From NCBI GenBank assembly GCA_902805475.1, contig CADCSX010000007.1, positions 2,108,001 through 2,172,000 on the forward strand: a DNA stretch of 64,000 nt. The letters are read 5' to 3'. Position numbers and translations under genes: made by a program. This document shows, piece by piece, positions 22,701-36,216 of this stretch. The notes beneath the pieces were generated by a model that was not told the DNA's origin, ran no database searches, and saw only the letters and a program-made list of their open reading frames with translations. Numbering within the stretch: position 1 is the stretch's first letter; every line of letters begins with the position of its first letter. The DNA comes from Entonaema liquescens. Its lineage: Eukaryota; Ascomycota; Sordariomycetes; Xylariales; Xylariaceae.

Positions 22701-25113
22701 CACAGGGCTGTGCCCCTTTTTTTATTATTGTCACGCCGGAAGAAGCTAAGAGCGAGGAAGCTATCCGCCGTAAGGTCTTAGAAAAAGTAGTGACGCTAAC
22801 TAAGAGCCCTCAGTATGCACACGGGGAGGATTCGGATGGCTCCGATAATACCGATCTTGAGATCATAGCCGGCTCCGACGCAGGTTCCTCTAATGAAGGT
22901 AGGGTCGTTGCCAAATCCGTTAAAGGCGAAGATGACATGGTTGACGTGCAGATGAAAGATGGTGAGGTCCGAAGGTATGTAAAAAATAATTCCTTAGTAA
23001 GGCTAGTAAGCAGGACTAAGTCGTTTCGCAGCACCTCCGGCAAGCAATTCTGTCACAAAAGACCGTCTTGGATGACACCAGGGTCGTTTCTCCCTTCCCA
23101 CCTTCAAAACTTATTCGACATCTGCATTTATTCGGAATCGGGAGCGTGGTTACCAACTGGCATGAATAACATCAGCGATGACAAGCCGTATCCAAAGCTC
23201 TCGTCCAGGATTCCGCTGGAGCCTTCGTCAGAAGACCAGTGCGACAACGCAACCAATGGCACTGCCTCCAATGAAGAGTCTAGTTCAGACGAAGCGCCTC
23301 GACGAAGTATTGAACAGTCTTTCACACGCATGCAAGACGAAAGTGACGAGGACGATCCCAGCCCAATCATTAAGGTGTGTGCCAATCAAACTCTTTTAGG
23401 CAACCTGAAATCACAAGTTGCAAAAATACCCTATCTCAACACAGTACTGACATGTAATCAGCCAAACCACCACCGCTCTAAGCAGAATGGACGGGCCAAA
23501 GGCAAACATAAGCAACAGAAGCACAACAAGGCGTCCAAGGTGTATGGTAAGGGAAGCAAAAAGAAGTTACGACAGCAGCAACGCCAGTCAAAGGAGAAGC
23601 AACACAGCATGGAGCTAGAAGAGTCATCTAACGTGGACGATCCTGTTCCTGATGGAGGTCCCTTGATCCGCCTCAAAGAAGCTCTCATTATCGACTGGTA
23701 CGACGAGGCCTATGATACCGTCTTTGCTGACAGTAACATATCAAGCAATGCCAATTCACTCGCAACGTGGCTTTCCTGTGAGACTCTACCTGACCCCGAG
23801 TTGGACAAGGCACAGGCGACTCGGACTAAACGCCGTAAGAACGGCATCACCCTTGAGGCATGTCTTGATGAATTTGAGCGGGAAGAAATCCTTTCTGAGC
23901 AGGATATGTGGTATTGCCCTCGCTGCAAAGAACACAGACGTGCCAGCAAGAAATTTGACCTATGGAAGACTCCAGACATTCTCGTAATTCATTTGAAGAG
24001 ATTCAGTTCTAGTGGTTTCAGAAGAGACAAATTAGAAGTTCTGGTAGACTTCCCTCTCGAGAATCTCGACATAACTTCTCGCGTGCTCCAGAAGGAAGAC
24101 GGGAAACAGGAAATTTATGACCTGATCGGAGTTGACTGCCATTGGGGCGGTCTAGGCGGCGGTCACTACACTGCTCATGCGAAGAACTTCGTGGACGGTC
24201 AATGGTACACATATAATGGTATGTATTGCCTAACTGATTTCTCTTATATGGTTGCTAACTATTTTTAGATTCGTCGGTATCTCGAGCATCTCCTGATAGG
24301 ATCGTTGACTCATCGGCATATTTGCTGTTCTATCGTCGACGATCTGAGGTTGCCCTCGGTGGTCCTCGCTTCGAGCAAATATTAGATAAGTTCCGAGACG
24401 AGGAATCTGGTACCGAACTACCCGACTCGGGGGAAGGTCAGCGTCTCGGCGAAGGCTTCTCCCAGACTGGGTCGTCGAGCGCGTTACAAGGAGCCGGAGC
24501 TTCTCGCCTGGGCGCAAACCCTGGTGGTAAGCTGACAAATGGCTTTACCTTGAATGGCTCGAACAATGGATGGGACATCAAGACTATTGATGACATCCTC
24601 GAGCATCCTTCCGAAGATGTTCACCGCAGCATTGAAGAGGACGAAGGCATTGACCTAACCGAAGACACGACACAGTCAGGGGGCTTCCAACCGCTCACAA
24701 ATGGCAATTCTTGGAGTTTTGACAACCTTGTACCTAACGACATTGCGGATATCGAAAACCCCCCTTCCGAGAGTCCCTTCGACTCCGGCGCAGCCTCGGA
24801 TGTGGCGCAGCATGATTCATCTGGTGATGAACGCGTGCTTAGCCCCCGTGAGATGGATTTTGAGCCAGACCAGGAGCCAAATTACCCAGGCATGTCGCAT
24901 TATGAGTTATTACAGCCTGAGACGAACCTGCCCTCGTATAACGACATTCCACCTCCCGACTACCAAGGCGAAATGACTCAGGATGATATGCGTCAGATTT
25001 GGGACCAGAGGAACGCGGTCCATACAGTCGCGCCTGAGGGCGGGAATGATACGCGTTCCGAAGAAGCTGCGGAAATTCACATAGGTGAAGACGATAAGAT
25101 TAAGCTCACCTAG
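19736..25113 (+). CDS. Ubiquitin C-terminal hydrolase, Ubp12/USP15-like
   Basis: Cysteine protease that removes ubiquitin. The secure part begins at ATG 20312 and runs to 25113 (1583 aa) with one 50 bp intron (24219-24268, branch TGCTAAC). It has a DUSP-like domain (HVKAIRAFVEEQNTHPL...CFLVSKSWLANV) and a split USP domain. The Cys box is GLANLGNTCYMNAALQ, followed by SGYGQQDSQEFLGFLLDGL and a zinc-ribbon CxxC pair (VCPECRK, YCPRCKE). A long Lys/Gln-rich insert separates these from the His box GGGHYTAHAKN; the catalytic Asp is in YTYND, formed at the splice. Upstream, frame 2 is stop-free from 19868 to 20311 (148 codons, Ser/Pro-rich with an SSSKKRK cluster) but has no ATG. A GT-AG intron 19784-19867 would join it in phase to ATG 19736, giving about 1747 residues. 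I report this longer model; 20312 is the conservative start. The C-terminal tail is acidic and disordered. Confidence 0.93.
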
Positions 25114-27178
25114 TTGGACTGCACCTTGTGTCAGTTTCCAAGCCGATGAACTAGGAGTCTTCTAGGCGAAGGTCTTCGGCCTGACCTATTAGTAGAGAGA
25201 AGGCAAACATTGGGACCTGGAGTATATTATCCAGTGGGCAGCAGCTCGCTAGCAGTTCACGCAAGTCATGACAGAATACGCGTTTACGTAGTCACGATAT
25301 GACATGAACTATTCGAGACAGACCTGCCATAGTTTCCTATAAAGGAAACATCAGCATCTATACATTAGAATTCCGCTCATTAGGTATGACCAGCATGCAT
25401 TACGACGATTACGGCACGGCAATTAAGTCTCATGGGAAACGCAAGAGGGGATATGTCTTGTGGAAGCATTTTGTCAGGTTCCGAGGTTAGTTAACTCCGA
25501 AGACAAAAATTAGCATAGCATCATCCTTGGCCAGGCGAGTTGCGATTGGGGTGTTACTCGCCTTCACGGAGTTTTAATAGATTGTGTCTTCGTCTTGCAT
25601 TCAAGAGGCGTTTTCGTCGCTAGCTCATGGGGGGGCGTGAGTGACAGAATGAGTGAGTCATGGGCGTCGGGGTGATGAGCGAGTGTACGAACTTCATTCC
25701 TTGTATATACATATGCTTATGAAGTAGCAAGATGCGTTGATTCTACTATGAGAATGGTGACCAAGTAATAAATGTATGTATTATGTATCCGTGATTAAGT
25801 TACTGATGAGATTAAGCTAGTTTGTTTTTTCACAAAATTCAGGCTCGGTTGATCAATTCATATCAGGAAACATAGCTTTAGATTTAAGGTCTTGATCTAA
25901 GATCGACAGACAAAGCTCGCTATCTCCTAATTTCATATCGACTCGCCAACTTCTTTTCTAACCCAAGAGAGGATCCTTCTAGCTGAGGAAGGTAATAATC
26001 GTTCCATCGCCTCTCGCACCACTATCATTCTAAATAACTCGTCACGCACAAGGCGACGAAAAAGCGGATTCGGATCCGCCGTGAATAGCCTAAGATACAA
26101 AAACGTATATCGGGCCGCTTTCTCTCTCTCTCTCCTTCTCTATAACGAACGACAGTATTTGATACAGCATATACAACACACACGCACACAAACGTATATA
26201 TGGGGGGTGTAGTAGTTTCCAACCATCATAGCCCAAAAACCGTCGAAGCAAAAGCAAAAGCAGACCAAGAAAATGGGGGAGCGTGCGCATACACGCAAGA
26301 CAACGATGTAACAGAACTCCAAAAGGCAGCAAAAAAAGCAAGAACAAAAGCAAACGGGGGGGAGGGTACTCCGACACAGCAACAATAGTAATAATAATAA
26401 TGAACTTTTTTGGACCCGTTCCCGCCCCTTCCCCTTTACTTTTCTCTATGCAGGAAAAAAGGCGAGAGAAGGAACCAAACAAATACAGCAGTAGTAGTAG
26501 TAGTAGTGGTGGTGGTGGTGGTAGTGGTAGTACTATTGAGGGGGAATAAAGGAAATTGAGAGGTTTTGGTCTCAGTTGCCCGTCGCTGGCTCTTGTGTTT
26601 GATGATGATGATGATATAAAAAGCAAAGGCAAAGGCAAAAAAATGGGCGCGGAAACGACAGATGCGAAAATGACAGGTAGGTTGGTAGGTAAGGTGGTTG
26701 GTACAATGCTTTCTCCTGTCCCCTGCCTGCCCTGCCCTTCGTAAAAAGCCAAATGTGTTCTCTCTATAACAATAGCAGTAGCACAGATAGTGGGTGGTGG
26801 TGTCCACCCACTAAACATAAAAAAGGAAAAAATCCGCCGGGTCGTGATGAGATGAAGGTCCCCTCCCCTGATAACTCCGGCTGGCTGGCGCGAGGGCCGC
26901 GATGAGGATGGTAATAGGAGGGTAGTAGAGGTAGTAGTCTATATCCGGAAAACCAACAGGTAAAGAAAAAGCTTTTTGTTCCGAGGCGGATGGGTGGTGG
27001 TCCGACGGTGTGGTGGTGGGTTTACAGAGATAAGAGGATGGGGTTTGCGTAGGTAGCGAGTGTTTTGCGTTCGGTAAGGTAGGTATATAATGGTTCGAGT
27101 ACAGATACAGGTACAGTATAGTTGGTCTAAAGTAAACGTATATATATATATATAAACATGGAGGTTATCCAGGTCAGA
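25114..27178. other. Convergent intergenic region with microsatellites
   Basis: A 2 kb spacer between convergent genes. From 26.1 to 26.8 kb it is low complexity: TC runs, CA runs, AGT/GGT and GAT trinucleotides. The long minus-strand frame 26090-26818 consists of Leu/Phe homopolymers read from these repeats and is not credible as a gene. Confidence 0.55.
26484..26530. repeat. AGT/GGT trinucleotide microsatellite
   Basis: A run of AGT triplets passes into GGT triplets without interruption. Confidence 0.9.
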
Positions 27179-29778
27179 TCAGATACGGCCACCAGGAAGA
27201 GGCGTAACAGTCGGGAAGAGCGCAAGCGGAGCCGCGTGGCTTCGGCTCGTGGTCCTGGCGCGCCGGCGGGTCTTAGGGGGTTCCTTTGCCGCTGCGGGCT
27301 TCGACTCGGCGGTAGGCGGCGCGTCGAAGTTGGACCTCATGAGCAGGCCGGCGTGGGACTGGGTCCTTCCGTGGCGCTCGCGGTCGCGCGTCGGCTCTGC
27401 CACCACCACTGCCGCCTTCGGGGAGACGTCCTCGTCGAACCGCAGCGCGGTCATCGGGGTCATCGGCATCGTGGCCTGGGTAGGCGAGACGATGACGACG
27501 GGCCCGCTCTCCGCAAGGGGCTTGGATAGGATGTGCTGCGTCGAGTCGCGCCCCTGCCAGCTGGACATGCTGCTGCCGGTCCACCGGGTGAACCCCGTCG
27601 AGGTCGATGTCGTCGACTTGTGGCGGCTGGAAGTCATGGAGTGTTCCGAAAACCGCGAGTCGGTGGTCGACGCGCTGGAGCGAGCGTTCGACGGCTTGAG
27701 GTTCTTGCCGAATCGGATGATGGGCTCGTCGAGCGTGTTTCCTTGGATAACCAACTCGTCGTCGTCGCTATCGTCGTCCAGGCTTTCCCGCTCGTACTGG
27801 AGCATCTGCTGGTGGTAATCATCTGGAATAAGGAGAGACGGCGACAGGCTGAAGGCTTGCGCCTCCTTGAAGTTGCGCTCGGGGGTCGGGGCGCGCGAGC
27901 TATCGCGAAGGAGCTGTGCCGAGCTCTCCCGTCGAGGAAGCGAGAAGTTGGAGGCTACTGGAGCGGGTAGATTTGGTGTCAGGGCTTCGTGCGCTGTCAT
28001 GCTAGAAATCTGACTGGCTGGACTCAAGATGGGGACGTCTGCACTTCCGGGAGACAGGAACGCATCTGAAAGACGACCGAAAGTGATGACAGTTTCGGTC
28101 TGATCACCTAGTGACCGACCTCGTACTTCTTCCGGATATACTATATCGCACGACGGCCGTTCCCAGGCGTAGTCGCAGTTAGCCTCAGCTTCATGCTCGT
28201 AGCAATAATCGATATCGTCCTCCCAGTTATCACCATCAATATCACCAATAGAGTAGTCACGGGCGTTCGCGTGTGCTTGTGCGCGCTGAGAGCTAAAATC
28301 AAATCCGCCCAGAGTATCTGAGGCATTGCTAGTTGTTCGGTTCATGGAAAACTGACGAAGTAGCGGGACCGAGATACTACCCCTTAGAGAAGAGTGATTG
28401 CTCGCAACGCTCATCCGGGATCGGGATGGCCGACTCTGAGCGTGGTGCTCTTCCTCCTCTGGGACGTCTGGTAAGGAACTTATACTGTTACTTAAGGGCC
28501 AGGCAACCTCCTCCACTGTAGTGACAGCATGAGGGACCTTGGATAACGGCGACGGTTCTTCATGTTCTGATTCCATCACAGGTGAGACTAGTGGCGCATG
28601 CGGAGTTTGTGCTCTTGATGGTGAGCTAGGTGCAAAGGGTTGAGGGTTGCGGAAGCTGAAACTGGATCCAGAACGCTCTATAGACGCGCCTGACACAGAA
28701 CCAAACCTATCATGTCGTACCGAGGTTCGACTAGACGTCCTTGGAGGGTGATGCATCGGTTGTGTGGGTGGTACCTGTTGTATTAGAGGCATCATACTAC
28801 TCTCGCCTATTGGAGACCTAGGTGGCCGGGGTGGTGGGACGCGGATCTTATCCTGGGACTGAGAACGCTTCGTTAATCGTATCGGGGGTAACGGAGGCAA
28901 CGGTGGCGGTTGTGATACTCGTAAATGTGCTCCATCGGCATTCAGCCCTACTGACGGATCTTCTTGGTGATAAGAGGTCTCGGAGGAGTAGCTTGGGAAT
29001 CGCGACTCTCCATGTGGGATGCCCTCTAGAAACGCTTCGGTGTGCCGTCGTCCTTGCATCGGCATATTTGCGAATTCCGATACGAGCTCTAGGCGACTCG
29101 ACTGGTCCATATCAGGAACACTATCCTTATGCGTATGTGTGAGATGCTGGAAGTTATAAGGTCCCGAGATCTGTAGCTTCTTCTGGGTCGACGCGCTAGG
29201 TTCTCCTCTCAATGCCCTCCGTCGCGTAAACACGGACTGGATGAAATGTTGATCTTTAGACTCGCCCGATACCTCGATCGCGTCCAACGAACTGTTGGAG
29301 CTGCCGTGATCACTACTTCCTCTGCGCAGCTTACCTTTGCTGCGGGCGAAGATTCCCTTTCCGAAGAATTGTAAGCTGTCAGGTCGCTCATGCGACGGCG
29401 TGCCCGTAGACGAGGATCGCTGAGACGGGTTTCTCGACAAGCCAAGGCTCTCCCGGCTCTGGTTCCATGATTGCCTATCCGACGTTGCTGAAAGACGCGA
29501 GGACGATCCCGACGACATCGTTAATTCACTTCGGTGCTTGTCAGTACTCGAGTTGCGCTTCCTGTGACTGCTGAACACTCGGATGCGATCAGGCGAGGGG
29601 GTGCGTCCATCACGGGGTCGAGAAGGTCGCCAATGCTGTGTGAGCGTTGGTTAACTGGAGCGTGAGGAGCAAGGCCTGAGGACGAGTAACCAGTCTCAGG
29701 GGCATGAGAAAAGGCACTTGTCGTAGCTCTTGGGCGTTGCTCCCTCTCATGTGAATGAGAAGACATTGACGAATACAT
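27179..29778 (-). CDS. Long disordered protein with CRIB-like Cdc42/Rac-binding motif
   Basis: Minus-strand gene coding for about 866 residues, mostly Ser/Pro/Arg-rich and disordered. After a Lys/Arg-rich stretch (GKGIFARSKGKLRRGS) comes ISGPYNFQHLTHTHKDS, which fits the CRIB/PBD pattern ISxPxxFxHxxH of effectors binding GTP-loaded Cdc42 or Rac; it lies near residue 200. Proline runs (PPPLPPLPPI, PPPRPPRSP) may bind SH3 domains. A conserved acidic block, DNWEDDIDYCYEHEAEA, lies in the middle. The organisation suggests a polarity scaffold analogous to yeast Gic proteins, which is inference. The 799-residue frame has no ATG before 29518. The frame starting at ATG 29778 (MYSSMSSHSHEREQ) runs into it with one shift at the GGGG run 29614-29617 (plus strand), repaired by one extra base. 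I therefore start the gene at 29778. No introns seen. Confidence 0.82.
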
Positions 29779-31255
29779 TTTTTATTTTTATCTTTCTGTA
29801 TAAGCCTAACGCAAAGAGATTGCGCCCTAGCCTATTCCCACGTACCGATAAAGTCGAACAGCTCGACCCGGGGTTAAAGAAAGATCCCGGAGTCGTTGTT
29901 GATTCGAAATATTTCGAGTATCGTGAGAGGCTCTGCGAGAGCGCAGATAGCCACGAGAGAAACTGTGGGGGCGGTGTGGCAGGCCACCTCTGTTTCCGTT
30001 AGGGAGATTGGCTATGGATATAAAGAACTGACGCGATGGAGGTATAGTGGAGGGGGCCTGTCAATATGTACCTCGAATTATCATGCAACGCTGTTTTGGG
30101 TCGAAGGTAGGATTGGATGTAATGGATGTAACAGGGTATATAGACAGGGGTGAAGGGGTCGTTGGTCGGTAAAAGTGAGAGACGTCCTGTTACGCTTTAG
30201 TTGGGTGTATTGGATCCCTTGGCTGCTTGGCTGTGCCCCAGTTTGAATTTCCGTATGTCAACAGCGGGTTAACTTATCTCGTTCCCGGCTCATATGGATG
30301 AAATAAAGAGAAAAGAAAAGAAAAAAAACCTCCGAATCGTGAACGACCGAGGCAGATAACATAAGTAAAATGCTTCAAATGTGTGTTCAATGTGTTCAAT
30401 GTGTAATGTGGCGACTCCTATTCGCAACTCATAATTCCTCAAGCCCCGAATACGACCAAGCTTGCAGTCAGCTTTGTGATAGTTCACACTTGGGAACAGT
30501 ATGAAGAATTATAAAGAGATATTATTGGTACCCGTTAAATTCAACGATACACAACATTAGGCGAGAACGTTATGTGATCCTGGGGCTGCGTCTTGTTTCC
30601 AGGATATGAAAGTCGATATTCGGATCCGGTGTGGTGATCTAAACACTCTCGTTGGTGCCGGCAATTGAAAATCAAGCAACTCGATGCCGATATATTGGCT
30701 GTACAAATATGCAGGTACAATCAAGAGGCGTCCGGGCGAGCCAAGAACCAGTCATATAACGGGATTGGATGGATTTTGGGGTGAAGAAACTCGGAAACGT
30801 TCCGGAGAATCAGATAGTTGTCACCTTTCTTGCTTCCGGAAACTTTTACTATCAATGATAGACCACTAATATTCCGTCGACGATAACTCGAAGAACGATC
30901 GATAAATCGTGACGTCTGTTTCCGGCCACAATAGTATTAGTTACTCTAATCCCTCTCTAATCCCTTTTCCAAGTTATGTATAGTTTATTCGATGACTCGG
31001 TCGAGGATAGGTAATAAGCTTCGTATTCGAGGGAGTCGATCTGGCGCAGGTACCGTCAGATCTGCTTTACCTAGAATAGTACCTGGAATAGTGAGATTCA
31101 GATCAGCGACTGGATGAGGTAAAGCCACATCTTAAAAAGCCTAGAGATAAAATAAGGACAGAAACACGATATATTGTATAAAAACAACAACCCGGCGATG
31201 TGGGGAACTATGCTCGCGCACAACATCGTGACGACTACGCTTACGCCTACGCCAT

Positions 31256-31259
<4 letters not shown>

Positions 31260-31307
<48 letters not shown>

Positions 31308-31318
31308 TTCTCTTTCTC
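31260..31318. repeat. CT microsatellite
   Basis: Nearly pure CT dinucleotides over about 60 bp, with a few substitutions at the 3' end. Confidence 0.93.
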
Positions 31319-33666
31319 TCTCCGTCTTCTTGACTTCAGGTAGGAAGCGGCGCTCGTACGAAAGGGTTCCCGATGATCAACATCTCTTACTTCCCGTCCA
31401 AATTTACCAGCATTCAGGGTCTTGATATCCCCTGCAACCCCCGTCTCTCTCCCCACTGAGGATGAATCCTTGTTACACTGCAGTTTAGGTACAGCCAAAT
31501 TCGGTACGCTCGTACATAGTAGGCCATTCCTCTACTACGTAGTGCGCTACGAAACAGGAGAAAAGCCCACAAGCTCTTTAGGTCTGTCTCAAACTTGTTC
31601 GAACACTTATTCGTCGGATAAAAAAAAACATACATGTATAAAGATAGTTTTATATACCAGGTTGTAGTATGCAGTCTCTTCCCACATCTGCGACAAGATA
31701 GAAATACAAAAAAGGCTGGCGGGGAAATAGGTAATGATCTGGATATTCCGACTCAAACGTGAAGACGTACCTTTTATCGTATAAGTGTGGGTAAGTCGAG
31801 ATGGCTTAGAAAGATGCCGCGACACTGCAGTTAAGCATATTATGTAGAAACATGCGTGTATAATTCTACGCTCGTTTGGTACAGCCTCTTATTTTATTGG
31901 AGCTCGACCAGATAAATGGAGCACGTTGGCGCGTATGTGCAAGAAAGTAGTTGTATTTGTTCGATTCGATTCGACTGTTGCTTATGAATGGATTTATTAT
32001 ATCCGACTTACAGGCCAGCCTGTTCAGTTGTTTTCTCTTGGCCTTAATATTTCGAATGTGGTTGTCTTTAAGAAATACGTATACGATAATATGACTCTTA
32101 TCGACTTTGATTCGGTTTGTATAAAGGTGTAAGTGGTGTAAGCGTGTAAGTGTGTAAGTTGACGTGTGGTGAACATGTATGTAAGCGTTTTCGCCCGCCA
32201 GGAGATCGAAATGGGAAGTTAGAGTAGAAACATGAAACGAAACAAACACAAAGCAGAGGAACGGGGCGTCAACTAGTATCTGTCAACGTCAAACAATACA
32301 ACAAGTTGGATCTTCCTCGACGGCTCCATCGTGGCTCAATTGCCGTGGGCCGTGGGTCACTATTTAGGGGGGGGCAGTGTGCTAGTTCAAGGGAATTTAT
32401 ATAGTTAATAGCTAACTGCCTGTCAAAGCTAGCCTCAACGGCACCCGTTATTTCATATTTGGCGACGCATCTAGAATGTATCTAAGGCACCTGAGACCCG
32501 TCGATAGTTTATTTACCCTTAATAAAACCCCTTGGATCTAAAGGTTTATAGTAATTTATCACAGAGCACCACGCCATACCACATGATCTAAGTAAAGATA
32601 CAGTCGATAGATGGTCAGATCCAAGCGATTAAGAACTTATGGAAACGTATTTTTCTTCAAGGCTACCTGGCCCTTAGGTCCAAATTGAGTTTCAAGCATC
32701 CCAACACGCGAGTTACGACAAGGGTAGACATGGTACTGGTATCTCATATTCATGCAGTGTTTTACTTTTTTTTTTTTTTTTTTTTTTCAATCTTTTTTTT
32801 TCTGGAAAAAGCCCAAAACGAATCATCAAGAAAAGATATCCAGTCCAAAAGAGGTTGGCAATCTTTTAGTCGACCCTAGTCGACATCTCAACCTGGGAAT
32901 TCAACTCCCTTCTTAATGCAAACTTACCTTCTACTCTTGTTAGTTATATTAAGCTGCAGCTCAAGTCCGATTTTCGCTTATATTTCAGTGGGTAAATACG
33001 ACGTGCATAGCAGGTATACACTACATACAGAAGCGTTGACGACATTCGAACTACATCATATCTAATTTACTTGGACATACAAAAGCAAGCCACTGACGCT
33101 AGACTTACTGGCTTGGCTGGCTGATGAAGAAACACTAAAACGACAGCGGAATATGCCATAAGTTTGAAAACGAGACATCTTATCTAGGATATACCTTGTA
33201 CTCTCGTACATAAGATGCAGGCACAACGGCTCCAGAACCGGCGAATGTCGTGAGAGCTGCGTGGCTGCGTGGATGATTGTGACAGACCCAAGAGCTTGGG
33301 TCCATCTTTAACAAATATCTCTCAATGCTTTCTCTTTCTCTCTCCTTTTTGGTTACTCAACTGCATTACGATATGCAATCTCGGCAATGAAAAACGATTC
33401 TTTCTAGCTTATTTCCTAACACGTTCCCTAACGCGCTTCTGCATGTCGAAATATCGAAATGTCGAGAAATACTCTGGGTATCCTTACTATTCTTACTGTG
33501 AAGCATGCACTACTTGGTAATACGCTCCAAATTACGTGGACAATACGAAATTACTATCCACATCGACCTCGAGTAGTTTCCTGTTTCCTGCAGTAAGCGC
33601 TCGCCGTCCTCTACCTTTCGAATCTCCGTCCGCGTACTCATTAGACGCGGAAAAGGGGGAATAAGC

Positions 33667-33730
33667 CACAAAATACCACAAGGCACCACAGAGCACCACC
33701 AAGCACTACCAAGCACCACCAAGCACCACG
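33667..33730. repeat. Imperfect ACCAAGCACC tandem repeat
   Basis: Successive roughly 10 bp units of the form accAAGCACc with small changes. Confidence 0.8.
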
Positions 33731-36216
33731 GCTTCAGTGCTATGGTACTATTAAGGCTTCGGATTGAAGCCTATTATTGGGCCGCGGAAACTGACTGCGA
33801 CGATCCGCCGAAGCACTTGGACTAACGAGTCTAAGCGTCCGAAGCACCCCTGGGATTCTATCTAAAAACCCCTACGGTCCCTGAAATGGTACTCCAGATG
33901 CGCTCCACGGCTCATAAAAATCTCGAGGCGCCGGTTCCTTAACTGTATTGAGGTAATGATCAACAAAGATTCGCTCCTCTCGGAGGTTATGTTCTCGTAG
34001 AGATAAGGCGGGATTACACAATACATAAGCCGTCCACGATGTGGAGGAATCGGCTCGTGTAACTACGACAAGTAATAAATAATTTGGGCATTTACATATA
34101 GTAGGGTATTTGGTATTTGGGCCGCATTTTGGGCCGTACCGTATAATTTCTGTGCAAGGACCTGGCTGTACCCTTACCAGTCTACCCGCATTTGACAGCC
34201 CACCGGGTCCCAGCACCGGCCTTCTTAGGTCTATTAATGAACGTGTTAATAGCAGGGAAGATGATGACTTGCCTTAACCTAAGGAGATTCGGCATCGGCC
34301 GCCGGGCAAAAAAATGAAAGAAAATAAAAACATAAATAACATAATTTCATTAGATAATAAATCGGCGAGACGGCTCGCAAAGGCATCAGACCGAAGACTA
34401 CTGCATTACACTAGAGAGCAAACCTGCCGCTATTGGGCACGTTTGCTATTAAACGGGTTGTTTATGCAGAATTGGTGCGTATTCCTCTCTGCAAGCTTCG
34501 TCAGTGTGTTTTTAACCCCCTTACCGCGTGCATATGTAAAATGTATGTCCCAGATGCTATCGAAGATCATTTGGAACCGAGTGTTTTAGTGGTCCCAAGA
34601 AGTCAAACTCGCTTGGGGAAAATTGTTCCAAGCCGTCGGGATCCCAGCAGATCGACGTCGTCCACTCCCCCAAGGCCCAGGCTAAACACAGATACTTCGA
34701 TAATGCATAGAAAACTCATATCGACGACGTAAGATAGAGTGAAATGCTTATTACCGGCGTAGCTGTCATCATAACAGCCACACTTATACATAAACGAAAT
34801 ATGCATGCGGTAATATAAAACAGATTAAAATGTAGATAAGCGTAGGGACGGATCGGACTCCACGGACGCCACGGAAAGGGGAGTTAATTCTCAACGGTTC
34901 GTTGGCCTAATTAGGAGATGAGGGTAAGAAAGCAAACGTACGTAGAATCCTCCCGCCTTCTAAGAACGACCGAATTCATAAGACACATGCACCAATTCTG
35001 GGAAAGGTTGAATCCTTTACGAATTTACTATGCAGCAAAACGACCTAATCCGCTAAAGAGTTTTTCTTTCCATTCTCGAAATTAATAGTAAATATGTATG
35101 TACCATTCCATGACGTGATCGAGGTCGGCGACCTTTTCTTTCACCATGTTACATATGACGATAGATGTACTGATAGAAGTCATCCCATCGGTTGGTCTCC
35201 CTTGAATACCAACTACTCCAAATCACAACGCCTCGTTCTTCTATCTCCCCCTCCTCTCAACTGCCGGCACTTAGCCTCTGGGGTTGAATCGAGGGAGGTT
35301 GAATAAACCTGGGGTTTCTTCAACCCACGGATTAAGGATAGCTCGCAGTCATGAGACTCGCATCTGCTGCGAGTCTATCCTGGTCCTGGTCTAAACAGCA
35401 GAACGAGCGATGCCACTTTGAACAAAGTTCATCCATCATCCTAGCCACATCACATCACACAGATCAGGTGGGGGGTAAGGGGGGAATAGAGAACGGTTGC
35501 GGCTCCGCCCATCGACTTCGGGGAGTTAATTGTTGTCCATGTCCCCCATCTAACTATCGAGATCCCGAGACACGGACGTCTGGCCATCGATTCGCTACGA
35601 AGGGAAGGGGAAGTTAGCCGAGTGGTTCGCCTCGAAAGGGGAAAAGGGCAAACATTTGCTAAACAACCCCCCGAGCAAAGTTGCAATCTTATCAGGGAGC
35701 TTTTTCAACGCTAGGATTGCTGCTACACGATACACTACCTACACCATGTAAGTTAAGTTAGGTACAATACCTAAGTAGGTTATGTAGGTAGGCTATAGCA
35801 TGGACCATACAAGTAGACAGGTCGGTACAGCGCAGAGACCAGACTTAAACCATAGCCATGATACGACCTGTCCACGGTAGTTCGGCGTTTACTTGGTTTG
35901 TTAGTTTGTTAGTTAGTTAGTGTCAGTTTCCAACACGACGACGCCTAGATCTCGTCGTCGCTCGATACGACTGAGTGTAGTAATGAGCTGCATGATATCC
36001 GCAAGCATAAGCCTAGCCCGTATAGCAAAGCCAACATATAGGTTTTTAGCTTAACCCCTTTTTGTTGTGTCCCCCCTCCCCCCCTCTGTACCGCTACCGT
36101 CGCGCCGGCCTACACGTGCACTGACCGCATCGTTACACCACCAACCCTTGTATATTCCACCCCCTAAAATAATATTAGCGCAACCCACTTGTCAATACGT
36201 AACAAAGATATTTTAA

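Larger units (their letters stand above)
29779..36216. other. 6.4 kb gene-poor region left of the AT island
   Basis: No frame shows a recognisable domain. The region holds a CT microsatellite (31260-31318), a T22 run (about 32766-32787), an ACCAAGCACC-type decamer repeat (33667-33730) and GTTAG repeats (about 35895-35920). The first few hundred bases are probably the promoter of the CRIB-motif gene. The 114-codon minus-strand frame at 33872-34216 has no similarity I can name. Confidence 0.5.

Noticed and set aside
26090..26818. 242-codon minus-strand open frame rich in Leu and Phe
   Set aside because: It is read from trinucleotide and dinucleotide repeats, overlaps competing frames on both strands and has no domain.
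33872..34216. 114-codon minus-strand open frame
   Set aside because: No similarity that I can name and no supporting neighbours or introns.
35605..35645. tRNA A-box-like TTAGCCGAGTGG
   Set aside because: No matching B box, acceptor stem or anticodon arm follows.
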